From the NCBI RefSeq assembly GCF_014191605.1, contig NZ_JACHWU010000003.1, positions 186,001 to 250,000 on the forward strand: 64,000 nucleotides of DNA, in the 5' to 3' direction. Within the stretch, counting starts at the first letter, position 1; each line of letters opens with the position of its first letter. Shown here in pieces: positions 17,630 through 25,626 of this stretch. The position numbers and the translations under genes are program-made. The DNA comes from Prauserella isguenensis (GTDB taxonomy: Bacteria > Actinomycetota > Actinomycetes > Mycobacteriales > Pseudonocardiaceae). The notes below the pieces were generated by a model. The model was not told the DNA's origin. It worked only from the letters and a program-made list of their open reading frames with translations, and searched no databases.

Positions 17630-19051
17630 TCACCGCCCGGTGCGGACGCGGCGACGCCCGGCCGAACGCGTGCGCGGGCGCAGGAACGCAGGACCGCGAC
17701 CCGGATGCGCCCGGACGGCCCGGCCGCGGCGCTCCCGCACCCCGGCCGCGGCGGCCCGGCCGGCACCGCCGTCGCTGCGACGACCGCCCGGCCACCACAC
17801 CCGCACGCGGTGGAGCGGGTACGCGGGACGCTGGAACGCGACCACCGCCGCGGCGACGAACGGTACCGACGCGGCGGCGGCCGCCGTGGCCCAGGTCGTC
17901 GCGACGGCGAGCGGATGAGCCAACGTGATCAGACCGACCACCACCGCGGGCGCGCCGGAGCCGAGGTAGAACGCCACGTGCAGCGCTCCGGTGATCGCGC
18001 CCTTGCGCGCGACGGGTGTGACGGCGTCGACCGCCGCCGACGCCCCGCCGTACGCCAGCCCGTGCCCGGCACCCGCGATCACGGCGGCCACGAGGGTCAC
18101 CGTGGTGGACGCGCCCGCGGTCTGCGCCAGTAACGCCAGGCTCGTCAGCAGTGCGCCGAGGCCCACGACCTGTGCCCGACGGTCGCGCAGCCTGCCGACG
18201 AGCGGCTGGGTCACCACCGAGCACACCAGCACCAGGCCGAGAATCGCGCCCGTCACCGCCGGGTTCGTCTGCCCCGCCCGGTCGAGCAGCGTGGGGATGA
18301 TCGCCAGGAACAGGCCCGCCACCGTCCACGCGAGGAACCCCGCGGCGGCCGCCGAGACGAACACCCTGCGCATGCCACGCGGAATCTCCGGCTTCGTGGG
18401 GCGCCACCGCGTGAGGCCCGACGTCACCGTCATCCCGGGCGCACCGGCCCCGAGGCGGGACACGAGACGCCATCCGATCGCCAACAGGCCGAGATGGAGC
18501 GCGAACGGCAGCATCTCCGGGGCGGGCGCGTACCGTGCCAGCAGTCCGCCGACGACCGGTCCCGCCGCGGTGCCGCCCACGAAGGCGATACCGGCCAGTG
18601 CTGCCGGAGCGATCCGCCTGCCGCCGTGCAGCGAGGTCAGCGCACTCGCGGCCGCCGTCGCCGCGCCGAGCGCGAGACCCTGCGCCGCACGGCCCACCAG
18701 CAGCCATCCGGTGCCGGTGGCGATCACGAAACACGCCGAACCTGCCGCCGCGACCAGCAGCGCCCCACGCAGCACCGGCCGCGCACCCACCGCATCGGTG
18801 GCCTGCCCGAACAACAGCAACGCCGGTGCGCTCACCAGGGCGAACGTCGCGTAGACGACCGTCATCGTCAGATCGTCGATCCCGAACGCCCGTTGGTACG
18901 CGGGATACAGCGTGCTCGGCAGATACGCGCCGAGCGTCAACACGACGAGCACGTAGGCACCGGTACCGGCCGGCGATGTGAGAACGGGGCGACGGGGGAC
19001 AGCGAGGCGTTCCATCAGCAGCACACGACCAGGATGCCGCCGGTGATCCAT
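17630..19051 (-). CDS. Major facilitator superfamily transporter
   Basis: The 473-residue protein has about 12 hydrophobic helices; the loop 2-3 MFS signature is seen as F-G-Q-A-T-D-A-V-G-A-R-P. A basic, low-complexity tail of about 65 residues follows the last helix, which is unusual; a frameshift in the final 200 bases cannot be excluded. ATG 19051 is preferred over ATG 19015 because a weak -10 (TTGATT) lies six bases upstream of it. It is divergent from a LysR regulator with a short, A+T-rich spacer, so it is probably that regulator's target. Substrate unknown; drug-efflux-type proteins look like this. Confidence 0.85.
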   Translation of the reverse strand: MDHRRHPGRVLLMERLAVPRRPVLTSPAGTGAYVLVVLTLGAYLPSTLYPAYQRAFGIDDLTMTVVYATFALVSAPALLLFGQATDAVGARPVLRGALLVAAAGSACFVIATGTGWLLVGRAAQGLALGAATAAASALTSLHGGRRIAPAALAGIAFVGGTAAGPVVGGLLARYAPAPEMLPFALHLGLLAIGWRLVSRLGAGAPGMTVTSGLTRWRPTKPEIPRGMRRVFVSAAAAGFLAWTVAGLFLAIIPTLLDRAGQTNPAVTGAILGLVLVCSVVTQPLVGRLRDRRAQVVGLGALLTSLALLAQTAGASTTVTLVAAVIAGAGHGLAYGGASAAVDAVTPVARKGAITGALHVAFYLGSGAPAVVVGLITLAHPLAVATTWATAAAAASVPFVAAAVVAFQRPAYPLHRVRVWWPGGRRSDGGAGRAAAAGVRERRGRAVRAHPGRGPAFLRPRTRSAGRRRVRTGR

Positions 19052-19066
19052 GAGGAGAATCAAACA

Positions 19067-19090
19067 ATTTTCGTCATGACCGTGCAAAAT
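19067..19090. promoter_or_regulatory. Candidate LysR operator between MFS and LysR genes
   Basis: An A+T-rich island: ATTTT (19067-19071) and AAAAT (19086-19090) flank a perfect GTCATGAC palindrome (19073-19080). The whole lies between the divergent start codons and overlaps the probable -10 regions. Confidence 0.5.
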
Positions 19091-19096
19091 GACTGC

Positions 19097-20026
19097 ATGA
19101 TCGATCCGAAGCTGCGCGTGCTCCAGCTGGTGGCCCGGCACGGCACGGTCACCGCGGCCGCGGCGGCCTCGCACTACACGCCGTCGGCGGTCTCCTACCA
19201 GCTGCGCCAGCTGTCCGAGGAACTGGGCGTCCCGCTGCTGGAGACGCAGGGCCGCGGGGTCCGGCTGACCACCGCGGCACGCACAGTGTTGCGGCACGCC
19301 GACGTGCTGGCGGCACAGACCGAGCGTGCCTACGCCGAACTCGCCGCCCTCTCCGACGAGCCCAGTGGCCCGTTCACGGTGTGCGGCTTCTCGACGGCCG
19401 CCACCCACCTGCTGCCTCCGGTGGCGGCGACCCTGCGCGACCGGCATCCCCACGTCCGTATGCGCGTGATCGAGGCCGAACCGGGCCGGTGCTTCGACCT
19501 TCTCCTGGCGGGCGACGCGGACCTGGCGCTGGTGATCAACACGGAGCACACACCGCCGACCGGCGACGAACGGTTCCACCAGCAGCCGCTGCTGGACGAC
19601 CCGCTCGACCTGGTCGTACCCGAGGACCACCCGTTCACCACGCGGCGCCGCGTCACACTGGCGGACGCAGCCGACCAGGACTGGATCGTCGGCCGGCCCG
19701 GCACCGCGTACCACGACCTGGTGCGCACGGCGTGCACCGCGGCAGGCTTCTCCCCCAACATCGCGCACTACGCGGACGAGTGGGACACCGGAGCGGCGCT
19801 GGTCGCGCGCCGGTTCGGCGTGATCCTCGTGCCCCGGCTCGCGCGGTTGCACGACGACCGGCCGGTCGCGCGCGTCCCGCTCTCCGGTGACCCCGCACCC
19901 GCGCGCAGGGTGCTCGCCGCGACCCGGAGCGGCCACGCAGGCCATCCGCTCGTCACCGAGTCCCTCGAGGCGATCAACGAGGTCGCGGCACAGCTGCTGC
20001 CCACCGAGGCGCCGCAACCGCGGTGA
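19097..20026 (+). CDS. LysR family transcriptional regulator
   Basis: The 309-residue protein has an N-terminal winged helix (about 1-60, with T-A-A-A-A-A-S-H-Y-T-P-S-A-V-S-Y-Q-L as the helix-turn-helix) followed by a periplasmic-binding-type effector domain (about 90-300). A CAAAAT element six bases before ATG 19097 suggests leaderless expression; the in-frame ATG at 19076 is the alternative. It is divergently arranged with the MFS transporter, the standard layout for a LysR regulator controlling its neighbour in response to a transported small molecule. The effector is unknown. Confidence 0.93.
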   Translation: MIDPKLRVLQLVARHGTVTAAAAASHYTPSAVSYQLRQLSEELGVPLLETQGRGVRLTTAARTVLRHADVLAAQTERAYAELAALSDEPSGPFTVCGFSTAATHLLPPVAATLRDRHPHVRMRVIEAEPGRCFDLLLAGDADLALVINTEHTPPTGDERFHQQPLLDDPLDLVVPEDHPFTTRRRVTLADAADQDWIVGRPGTAYHDLVRTACTAAGFSPNIAHYADEWDTGAALVARRFGVILVPRLARLHDDRPVARVPLSGDPAPARRVLAATRSGHAGHPLVTESLEAINEVAAQLLPTEAPQPR

Positions 20027-20047
20027 CCACCTACGGCCCCCGACGCG

Positions 20048-20086
20048 CGCCGGCGCCGGGAGCCTCGGTGCTCACCGGCGCCGGCG
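20048..20086. terminator. Bidirectional hairpin between LysR and thiolase genes
   Basis: CGCCGGCGCCGG (20048-20059) pairs with CCGGCGCCGGCG (20075-20086), loop 15 bases. Confidence 0.7.
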
Positions 20087-20130
20087 ACGTACGGGACCCT
20101 GGCCGCCGCTTCTCGGGCGGCCGCTGACGG

Positions 20131-21315
20131 CTACTTCGGCACGTTCAGCAACAGCGCGTCGCCCTGACCACCGCCGCCGCACAGGGACGCGGCACCGAGA
20201 CCGCCGCCGCGGCGGCGCAGCTCGTGCACCAGGTGCACGGCCAGCCGGGCGCCGGAGGCGCCGATCGGGTGGCCCAGCGCGATCGCGCCGCCGTTGACGT
20301 TCACGATCTCCGGGTCGAGGCCGAGCTTGTCGGTCGAGACCAGGCCGACCGCGGCGAACGCCTCGTTGATCTCCACCAGGTCGAGCGCCGAGGCTTCCAT
20401 TCCGGCCTTGCGCAGCGCCGCGCCCACCGCGTTGGAGGGCTGCTCGTGCAGGCTTGCGTCCGGCCCGGCCACGACACCGTGCGCGCCGATCTCGGCGAGC
20501 GGGGTCAGACCCAGCTTCTCGGCCATCACCGGGCTCGCGACGACGACCGCCGCGGCCCCGTCGGAGATCTGCGACGCCGAACCGGCCGTGATCGTGCCGT
20601 CCGCGGCGAACGACGGGCGCAACTTGCCCAACGACTCGGCCGTGGTGTCACCGCGCACGCCTTCGTCGGTCTCGAACAGGACCGGATCGCCCTTGCGCTG
20701 CGGCACCTCGACGGGCGCCAGCTCGGCGGAGAACACGCCGTCGGCGATGGCCTTGGCCGCGCGCTGGTGCGACCGTGCGGCGAACTCGTCCTGCTGCTCG
20801 CGGGTCAGGCCGTAGCGCTCGTTGTACTTCTCCGTCGACACGCCCATCGCGACCTGGTCGAACGCGCAGTGCAGACCGTCGAAGGCCATGTGGTCGACCA
20901 GCGTCGCGTCGCCGTACTTGAACCCGGAACGCGACTTCGGCAGCAGGTGCGGCGCCTGGGTCATCGACTCCTGGCCGCCCGCCACGACGAGCTCGAACTC
21001 ACCGGCGCGCACCAGCTGGTCGGCAAGGGCGATGGCGTCCAGGCCGGACAGGCACACCTTGTTGATCGACAAGGCGGGCACGTCCATCGGAATGCCCGCG
21101 TCGACGGCGGCCTGCCGGGCGGGCATCTGCCCCGCGCCGGCGGTCAGCACCTGGCCCATGATCGTGTACTGCACCTTCTCGGGTGCCACACCTGCCTGTT
21201 CGAGAGCGGCCTTGATGGCGACGCCTCCGAGCTGGGCGCCCGAGAAGTCCTTCAACGAACCGAGCAACCGGCCGATCGGCGTGCGGGCCGCCCCCAGGAT
21301 CACGGAACCGGACAC
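20131..21315 (-). CDS. Acetyl-CoA C-acetyltransferase (thiolase)
   Basis: This 394-residue thiolase has the nucleophile Cys in S-I-N-K-V-C-L-S-G (Cys88), the His in G-H-P-I-G-A-S-G and the second Cys in S-L-C-G-G-G-G-Q-G, so it is catalytically complete. It condenses or cleaves acetyl-CoA/acetoacetyl-CoA in fatty acid or ketogenic amino acid metabolism. GTG 21315 is preceded by GGAGG seven bases upstream. The divergent neighbour is methylmalonyl-CoA epimerase, a frequent partner in actinobacteria, pointing to acyl-CoA/propionate metabolism. Confidence 0.95.
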   Translation of the reverse strand: MSGSVILGAARTPIGRLLGSLKDFSGAQLGGVAIKAALEQAGVAPEKVQYTIMGQVLTAGAGQMPARQAAVDAGIPMDVPALSINKVCLSGLDAIALADQLVRAGEFELVVAGGQESMTQAPHLLPKSRSGFKYGDATLVDHMAFDGLHCAFDQVAMGVSTEKYNERYGLTREQQDEFAARSHQRAAKAIADGVFSAELAPVEVPQRKGDPVLFETDEGVRGDTTAESLGKLRPSFAADGTITAGSASQISDGAAAVVVASPVMAEKLGLTPLAEIGAHGVVAGPDASLHEQPSNAVGAALRKAGMEASALDLVEINEAFAAVGLVSTDKLGLDPEIVNVNGGAIALGHPIGASGARLAVHLVHELRRRGGGLGAASLCGGGGQGDALLLNVPK

Positions 21316-21492
21316 GTGTCTTCCTCCAAGCGTTGACGATGCTGTCGGCGCTGACCCGGCACGCCTCGCGTGCCCTGTGCACCAGCGGCGCTTCGCCCGG
21401 AAACGATACCGGTCGTCGCGGTCGTACCGGCCTCCGCGGCGGCACAACCCACGGTGTGAACAAGCGCACGCCTGCCACCGCACCGGCGGGCC

Positions 21493-21498
21493 TATCCT
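21493..21498 (+). promoter_or_regulatory. -10 box of leaderless promoter, methylmalonyl-CoA epimerase gene
   Basis: TATCCT ends six bases before ATG 21505; no ribosome site is present. Confidence 0.6.
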
Positions 21499-21504
21499 GC
21501 GCGT

Positions 21505-21951
21505 ATGCAGCAGCAGGCAACCGCGGCGCTGGCGCCGTTCATCACGACGATCGACCATGTGGGCGTCGCCGTCGCCGACCTGGACGAGGCGATCTCCTTC
21601 TACGGCGACAGCTTCGGTCTCGAGGCCACGCACGTCGAGGTCAACGAGGAGCAAGGCGTGCGCGAGGCGATGCTGCACGCGCCGGGTGACGAGGGCGGCC
21701 CCGCGGTGCAGCTGCTCGCGCCGTTGCGGGAGGACTCGACGATCGCGAAGTTCCTCGACACCAAGGGCCCGGGACTGCAGCAGCTCGCCTACCGGGTCAC
21801 CGACGTCGAGGCGGCTGCGCAGGTGTTGCGCGACAAGGGGTTGCGGATGCTGTACGCGGAGGCCAAACGCGGCACCGCCGACAGCAGGGTCAATTTCGTG
21901 CACCCGAAGGACGCCGGCGGCGTACTCGTGGAACTGGTGCAGCCGGCTTGA
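21505..21951 (+). CDS. mce: Methylmalonyl-CoA epimerase
   Basis: The 148-residue vicinal-oxygen-chelate protein has metal-ligand elements I-D-H-V-G-V-A-V, a central L-Q-Q-L-A-Y-R-V strand, and V-N-F-V-H-P-K and V-L-V-E-L-V-Q at the C-terminus. It converts (S)- to (R)-methylmalonyl-CoA so that propionyl-CoA carbon reaches succinyl-CoA through the B12 mutase. Length and motif order match the family. The start is supported by the -10 box placed six bases upstream. It lies divergent to thiolase with about 190 bases between. Confidence 0.93.
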   Translation: MQQQATAALAPFITTIDHVGVAVADLDEAISFYGDSFGLEATHVEVNEEQGVREAMLHAPGDEGGPAVQLLAPLREDSTIAKFLDTKGPGLQQLAYRVTDVEAAAQVLRDKGLRMLYAEAKRGTADSRVNFVHPKDAGGVLVELVQPA

Positions 21952-21967
21952 TCGAGAAGGCCGGTAC

Positions 21968-22000
21968 CGCTCACGGCGCCGTCACCGAACGCCGTGAGCG
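21968..22000. terminator. Bidirectional hairpin
   Basis: CGCTCACGGCG (21968-21978) pairs perfectly with CGCCGTGAGCG (21990-22000), loop 11 bases, between the convergent epimerase and SPW genes. Confidence 0.75.
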
Positions 22001-22015
22001 ACAGTGCGCCGGCCG

Positions 22016-22393
22016 CTAGTGCTGGCCCGCCATCCGATGTGCGGCACTGGCCACCGGTACCGCCGCCGCGCCCACGAGCACGGTCAGCCCACCGATGATC
22101 CAGGACGTCCACGCCGCGCCGGTGAGGGCCGTGTAGCCCATCACCCACGGGGACACGAACGCCAGCACACCGAGTACCACCTGGATGCCCTCGCCGACGA
22201 TCATGCCGGGCATGGCCAGGGACACCAGCCCGTCGATCGCGATGAGCGCGCCGAGCAGCGACATGGTCCACGCCGCTCCGGTACCGGTGCTCAGCCACAG
22301 CGGGGACAGAGCGAGTACCGCACCGAGAACGACCTCGGCCCAGTCGTGCGGCCGGGTCCACGGACGTGCCGGATGAGTCGATGATCCGGACAT
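22016..22393 (-). CDS. SPW repeat membrane protein
   Basis: The 125-residue protein has four hydrophobic segments arranged as two similar halves, each containing a Ser-Pro-(Leu)-Trp element (L-S-P-L-W-L near residue 30, V-S-P-W-V-M near residue 83). This is the SPW repeat family, which is structurally simple and functionally uncharacterised. ATG 22393 has an excellent AGGAGGTGA ribosome site. It is convergent with the epimerase and monocistronic. Confidence 0.88.
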   Translation of the reverse strand: MSGSSTHPARPWTRPHDWAEVVLGAVLALSPLWLSTGTGAAWTMSLLGALIAIDGLVSLAMPGMIVGEGIQVVLGVLAFVSPWVMGYTALTGAAWTSWIIGGLTVLVGAAAVPVASAAHRMAGQH

Positions 22394-22725
22394 CGTGATC
22401 ACCTCCTGGGGTCGACCCACGACGGACACCGCTGTGCCCGCCGTCGGGGTCGACCGCCGGACCACGCGCCGGCAGGTGTGCTGGTGCCCGCCTGCGGATC
22501 GAAGTGGTGCCGACGGCGGCCCCTAGTGTCAGGATGCGCCTCGCTCCCACCTCTGGTCAATGCCGCCGACGATGGTCCGAACGTCGGTGTTTTCCCAGCG
22601 CATCACGGAACCGATGGCGCGCCGACGCGCCCCGCGGGGCCCGGTTGTGAACCTCGCGTGAAGCACTGCGACGCCACGACCACATTCGGCGGCGTGGCGA
22701 TCACACGTGCGGTTAGGGTGGGGAC
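22394..22725. other. 332-base intergenic region without a credible gene
   Basis: Between the divergent SPW and DivIVA-like genes. The left end holds the SPW ribosome site; the right end holds the leaderless -10 box (22714-22719). A G+C-rich inverted segment lies around 22617-22642. Short open frames here lack start signals and are not called. Confidence 0.6.
22714..22719 (+). promoter_or_regulatory. -10 box of leaderless promoter, DivIVA-like gene
   Basis: TAGGGT ends six bases before ATG 22726. Confidence 0.6.
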
Positions 22726-23844
22726 ATGAGCCTTGGCGACGAACGGGATCTCGTGCCGCTGGGGGCCGGCTTCGACTTCGAGAAGCGCGGCTACAGCCGG
22801 GCACAGGTCGATGAGCACCTGGAACGGCTGGACGCCGATCTGCGGATGCTCACCTCCGACCGCGACGCGGCGATCTCCCAGGCCGGCGACCTCGCGAAAC
22901 AGCTGGAGTCGGCCCGCGTCGAGATCGACGACCTGCGCGGGCAGGTCGACCGGCTCGCGCAACCGCCGACGACGATCGAGGGACTCTCCGAACGCCTCCA
23001 GCGCATGCTCCGGCTCGCCCAGGAGGAGGCCGCCGACACCCAGGCTCGCGCGGAGGCCGAGGCCGGGCACATTCGCGCCAAGGCCGAGGCCGATGCGAGC
23101 GCTATGCGTGCCCGCTACGAGCAGCTCCTGACCGAACTGGCCGAGCGGCGCCGCGAGATGGAGGCCGAACACCGCAAGGTGATCGCCGACGCGCGGGCCG
23201 AGGCCGATTCGATCCTCACCAAGGCCAAGGAGGAGCGCGACCGTCTCGACACCGAGGCCGAGCAGCACCGCACCAAGGTCGAGGAGGACTTCGAGATCGC
23301 GATGGCCACGCGTCGCACCGAGGCGATGCGTGAGCTGGCCGTGCAGGAGGCCGCGAGCAAGGCCGAGGCCGAGCGCCGGGTCCGTGAGGCCACCGAGGAG
23401 GCCACCGCGATCCGCACGGAGGTCGCCGAGGAGGAGTCCAAGGCGAAGGCCGACATCGAGCGGCGGCAGCGCGAGTCCGTCGAGGACGCCAACCGGCGTA
23501 AGCAGAACTCGATCAGCGAGGCCAACGCGCGCGTCGCCGAGGCGACCGACGAGGCGAACCGCCGGGTCCGCGAGGCGACCGAGGAGTCCAACCGCCGCGT
23601 GCACGAGGCCACCGAGATCGCCAAGCGGCGCGTCGCCGACGCCAAGGCCAAGGTCGAAGCGCTGCGTACGTTGCGGCACAAGGTCGCGGACCAGGTCGTG
23701 TCCGCGAAGGCCATGCTCGCCGAGGTCGACTCCGCCATCGATGGCAAACACTCCGGCGCGGACCCGGCGGCGAAGCGCAACGGGCAGAAGGCCCACGCGG
23801 GTGCGTCGGCAGGAACGCCGGGAGCGGAAGCGACTCGCGAGTAG
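22726..23844 (+). CDS. DivIVA-domain coiled-coil protein (Scy/FilP-like)
   Basis: This 372-residue protein is almost wholly alpha-helical coiled coil. The N-terminus (F-D-F-E-K-R-G-Y-S-R-A-Q-V-D-E-H-L, residues 16-32) matches the DivIVA membrane-curvature domain. Residues 80-325 are an uninterrupted acidic/basic coiled coil rich in Glu-Ala-Arg. Residues 269-312 form four 11-residue units beginning R-V, a hendecad pattern like that of cytoskeletal Scy and FilP. The last 50 residues are flexible. In filamentous actinobacteria such proteins organise polar growth. A polarity or cytoskeletal role is inferred, not shown. Confidence 0.85.
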   Translation: MSLGDERDLVPLGAGFDFEKRGYSRAQVDEHLERLDADLRMLTSDRDAAISQAGDLAKQLESARVEIDDLRGQVDRLAQPPTTIEGLSERLQRMLRLAQEEAADTQARAEAEAGHIRAKAEADASAMRARYEQLLTELAERRREMEAEHRKVIADARAEADSILTKAKEERDRLDTEAEQHRTKVEEDFEIAMATRRTEAMRELAVQEAASKAEAERRVREATEEATAIRTEVAEEESKAKADIERRQRESVEDANRRKQNSISEANARVAEATDEANRRVREATEESNRRVHEATEIAKRRVADAKAKVEALRTLRHKVADQVVSAKAMLAEVDSAIDGKHSGADPAAKRNGQKAHAGASAGTPGAEATRE

Positions 23845-23934
23845 GTACGGTGTAGCCCCCGGTACGGCGACCGGCTACTGTTCGGCCAGCAGTACCGCCG
23901 AGGTTCACCGAGCCCGCTGGAGGATGCGAGAAGC

Positions 23935-24384
23935 ATGGCCGCTTACCAGACCGTCGTCGTGGGCACGGACGGTTCCGACTCGTCCTTTGCCGCCGTGGAC
24001 CGTGCCGCCGCCGTCGCGGCGGATTCCGGCGCCACGGTCGTGATCGTGTGCGCCTATTTCCCCGCAGGCAAGGACGAAGTGCTGCGGGCGCAGGACGAAC
24101 TCGGGGACGAGGCGTACCAGGTCGTCGGGTCCGCGCCCGCCGAGGACACATTGCAGTCGGCACGGGATCGCGCCGTGAAGGCCGGTGCCCGCGACATCGA
24201 GACGGTCGCCGTCAAGGGCGAGGCCGTGGACGCGTTGCGCAGCACGGCCCAGGAGCGTCGCGCCGACCTGCTCGTCGTCGGCAACCGTGGGCTCAACACG
24301 CTCGCGGGTCGTATCCTCGGCTCGGTGCCGTCCGAGGTGGCACGCAAGTCCGGCGTCGACGTGCTGATCGTGCACACCACCTAG
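23935..24384 (+). CDS. Universal stress protein (UspA family)
   Basis: The 149-residue single-domain Usp has the N-terminal V-V-V-G-T-D-G-S-D-S-S strand-loop and the ATP-binding motif G-x2-G-x9-G-S seen as G-N-R-G...G-S near residues 120-135, so it is likely an ATP-binding type. ATG 23935 follows GGAGG. The adenylate cyclase gene begins eight bases after its stop, so the two are probably co-transcribed. Some mycobacterial Usp proteins bind cAMP, so the neighbourhood invites a link between Usp and cyclic nucleotide signalling; this is inference. Confidence 0.93.
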   Translation: MAAYQTVVVGTDGSDSSFAAVDRAAAVAADSGATVVIVCAYFPAGKDEVLRAQDELGDEAYQVVGSAPAEDTLQSARDRAVKAGARDIETVAVKGEAVDALRSTAQERRADLLVVGNRGLNTLAGRILGSVPSEVARKSGVDVLIVHTT

Positions 24385-24391
24385 GCCGCCC

Positions 24392-25462
24392 GTGGACGAC
24401 GCGCTCGCGCGCCGGCTGGAGCGGATTCTCCTCGACGGCAAGCGCAAGTACACGCGACTGCAGGTCGCGGAGAAGGCCGGCGTCCCACCCGAGCGGACGA
24501 AACGGTTGTGGCGTGCACTCGGCCTGGCGACCGCCGCCGACGACGAGGTCGTGTTCACCGAGGCCGACGTCGAGGCGGTGCGCATCGTCGACCGGCTCGT
24601 GACGGCCGGACTGCTCGACGAGGACCTCGAGACGTCCGTGGCCCGCGCCGTGGGCCTGCACCTGTCCCGGCTGGCCGAATGGCAGGCGGACCTGCTGTGG
24701 TCGCTGGTCGCCGACAATCCGAAGCTGGCGGGCGACGAGCGCCGCATCGGCAAGCTCGTCGAGAGCGTGCTGCCGGAGCTCGAACGGGTGCAGAACTTCG
24801 TGTGGCGCCGTCACCTGGCGGCCTACTCGGCCCGGCTGCTCACCGCCGCCGACGAGGAACCGGAATCGCGCACCGAGGTGGTCGGATTCGCCGACATGGT
24901 CGGCTACACGCGCATGACGCGGCGGGTCGACGAGGACGAACTGAGCGCCGTGCTGGAACGGTTCGAAGCACTCGCTTCGGACATCATCGCCGAACGCCAC
25001 GGGCGCATCGTGAAGATGATCGGCGACGAGGTGCTGTTCGTCTGCGACGAGCCCGCCGCGGCCGCCGAGATCGCCCTGACCCTGGCCGAACGGGCGGGCG
25101 ACGACGAGGAGCTGCCGCACGTGCGCGTCGGTATGGCGGCGGGCCGGGTGCTGGGCCGCTTCGGCGACGTCTACGGCTCTGTGGTGAACCTGGCCAGCAG
25201 GCTGACCTCGCTCGCCCGGCCCGGCACGGTCCTCGTGGACCGCGAACTCGGCCGCGAATTGGCCGACCTCGACGACTACGACGTGCGGTCCCGCCGCGCG
25301 ACCTCGGTCCGCGGCTACAGCCGTCTCCGGCCCGGCGTGCTGCGGCGTGCGGGCACGTCCCGGCGGGTCCCGAGCGGCCAGCAACTCGCGGCCGAACTGC
25401 TCGGCCTCAGCAGGCCGGACCACGACACCCGGGAACGCGACGCGAGCGAACGCGACGACTGA
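24392..25462 (+). CDS. Class III adenylate cyclase with N-terminal regulatory domain (Rv1264-like)
   Basis: The protein has 356 residues. Residues 1-155 form an all-helical regulatory domain with a short winged-helix-like start. Residues 160-330 are the cyclase homology domain. All key residues are present: metal-binding Asp168 and Asp212, adenine-selecting Lys208 and Asp259, and transition-state Asn266 and Arg270. It should therefore make cAMP as a homodimer. The order resembles mycobacterial Rv1264, whose N-terminal half is an autoinhibitory pH-sensing domain; whether that holds here is unknown. The last 35 residues are basic then acidic and look disordered. GTG 24392 lies eight bases after the Usp stop. 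Confidence 0.9.
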   Translation: MDDALARRLERILLDGKRKYTRLQVAEKAGVPPERTKRLWRALGLATAADDEVVFTEADVEAVRIVDRLVTAGLLDEDLETSVARAVGLHLSRLAEWQADLLWSLVADNPKLAGDERRIGKLVESVLPELERVQNFVWRRHLAAYSARLLTAADEEPESRTEVVGFADMVGYTRMTRRVDEDELSAVLERFEALASDIIAERHGRIVKMIGDEVLFVCDEPAAAAEIALTLAERAGDDEELPHVRVGMAAGRVLGRFGDVYGSVVNLASRLTSLARPGTVLVDRELGRELADLDDYDVRSRRATSVRGYSRLRPGVLRRAGTSRRVPSGQQLAAELLGLSRPDHDTRERDASERDD

Positions 25463-25626
25463 CGCCGCTGACACTGCACGGAACTGCTCCCCAGGAACCC
25501 TGTGGTCCTCGAACGCAGCCCCGCGGCAGCGTGGCCTGAAGGCGGGTGGCCGGGCCGGCGGAGAAGCGCGACCACAGTGCCCGTCGGGCTGTTGGCCTCA
25601 CCGGCGCAGCAGCCTGCCGGGCCTCG

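Noticed and set aside
19052-20017. Upstream extension of the MFS frame
   Set aside because: It is the opposite strand of the LysR gene with no membrane character.
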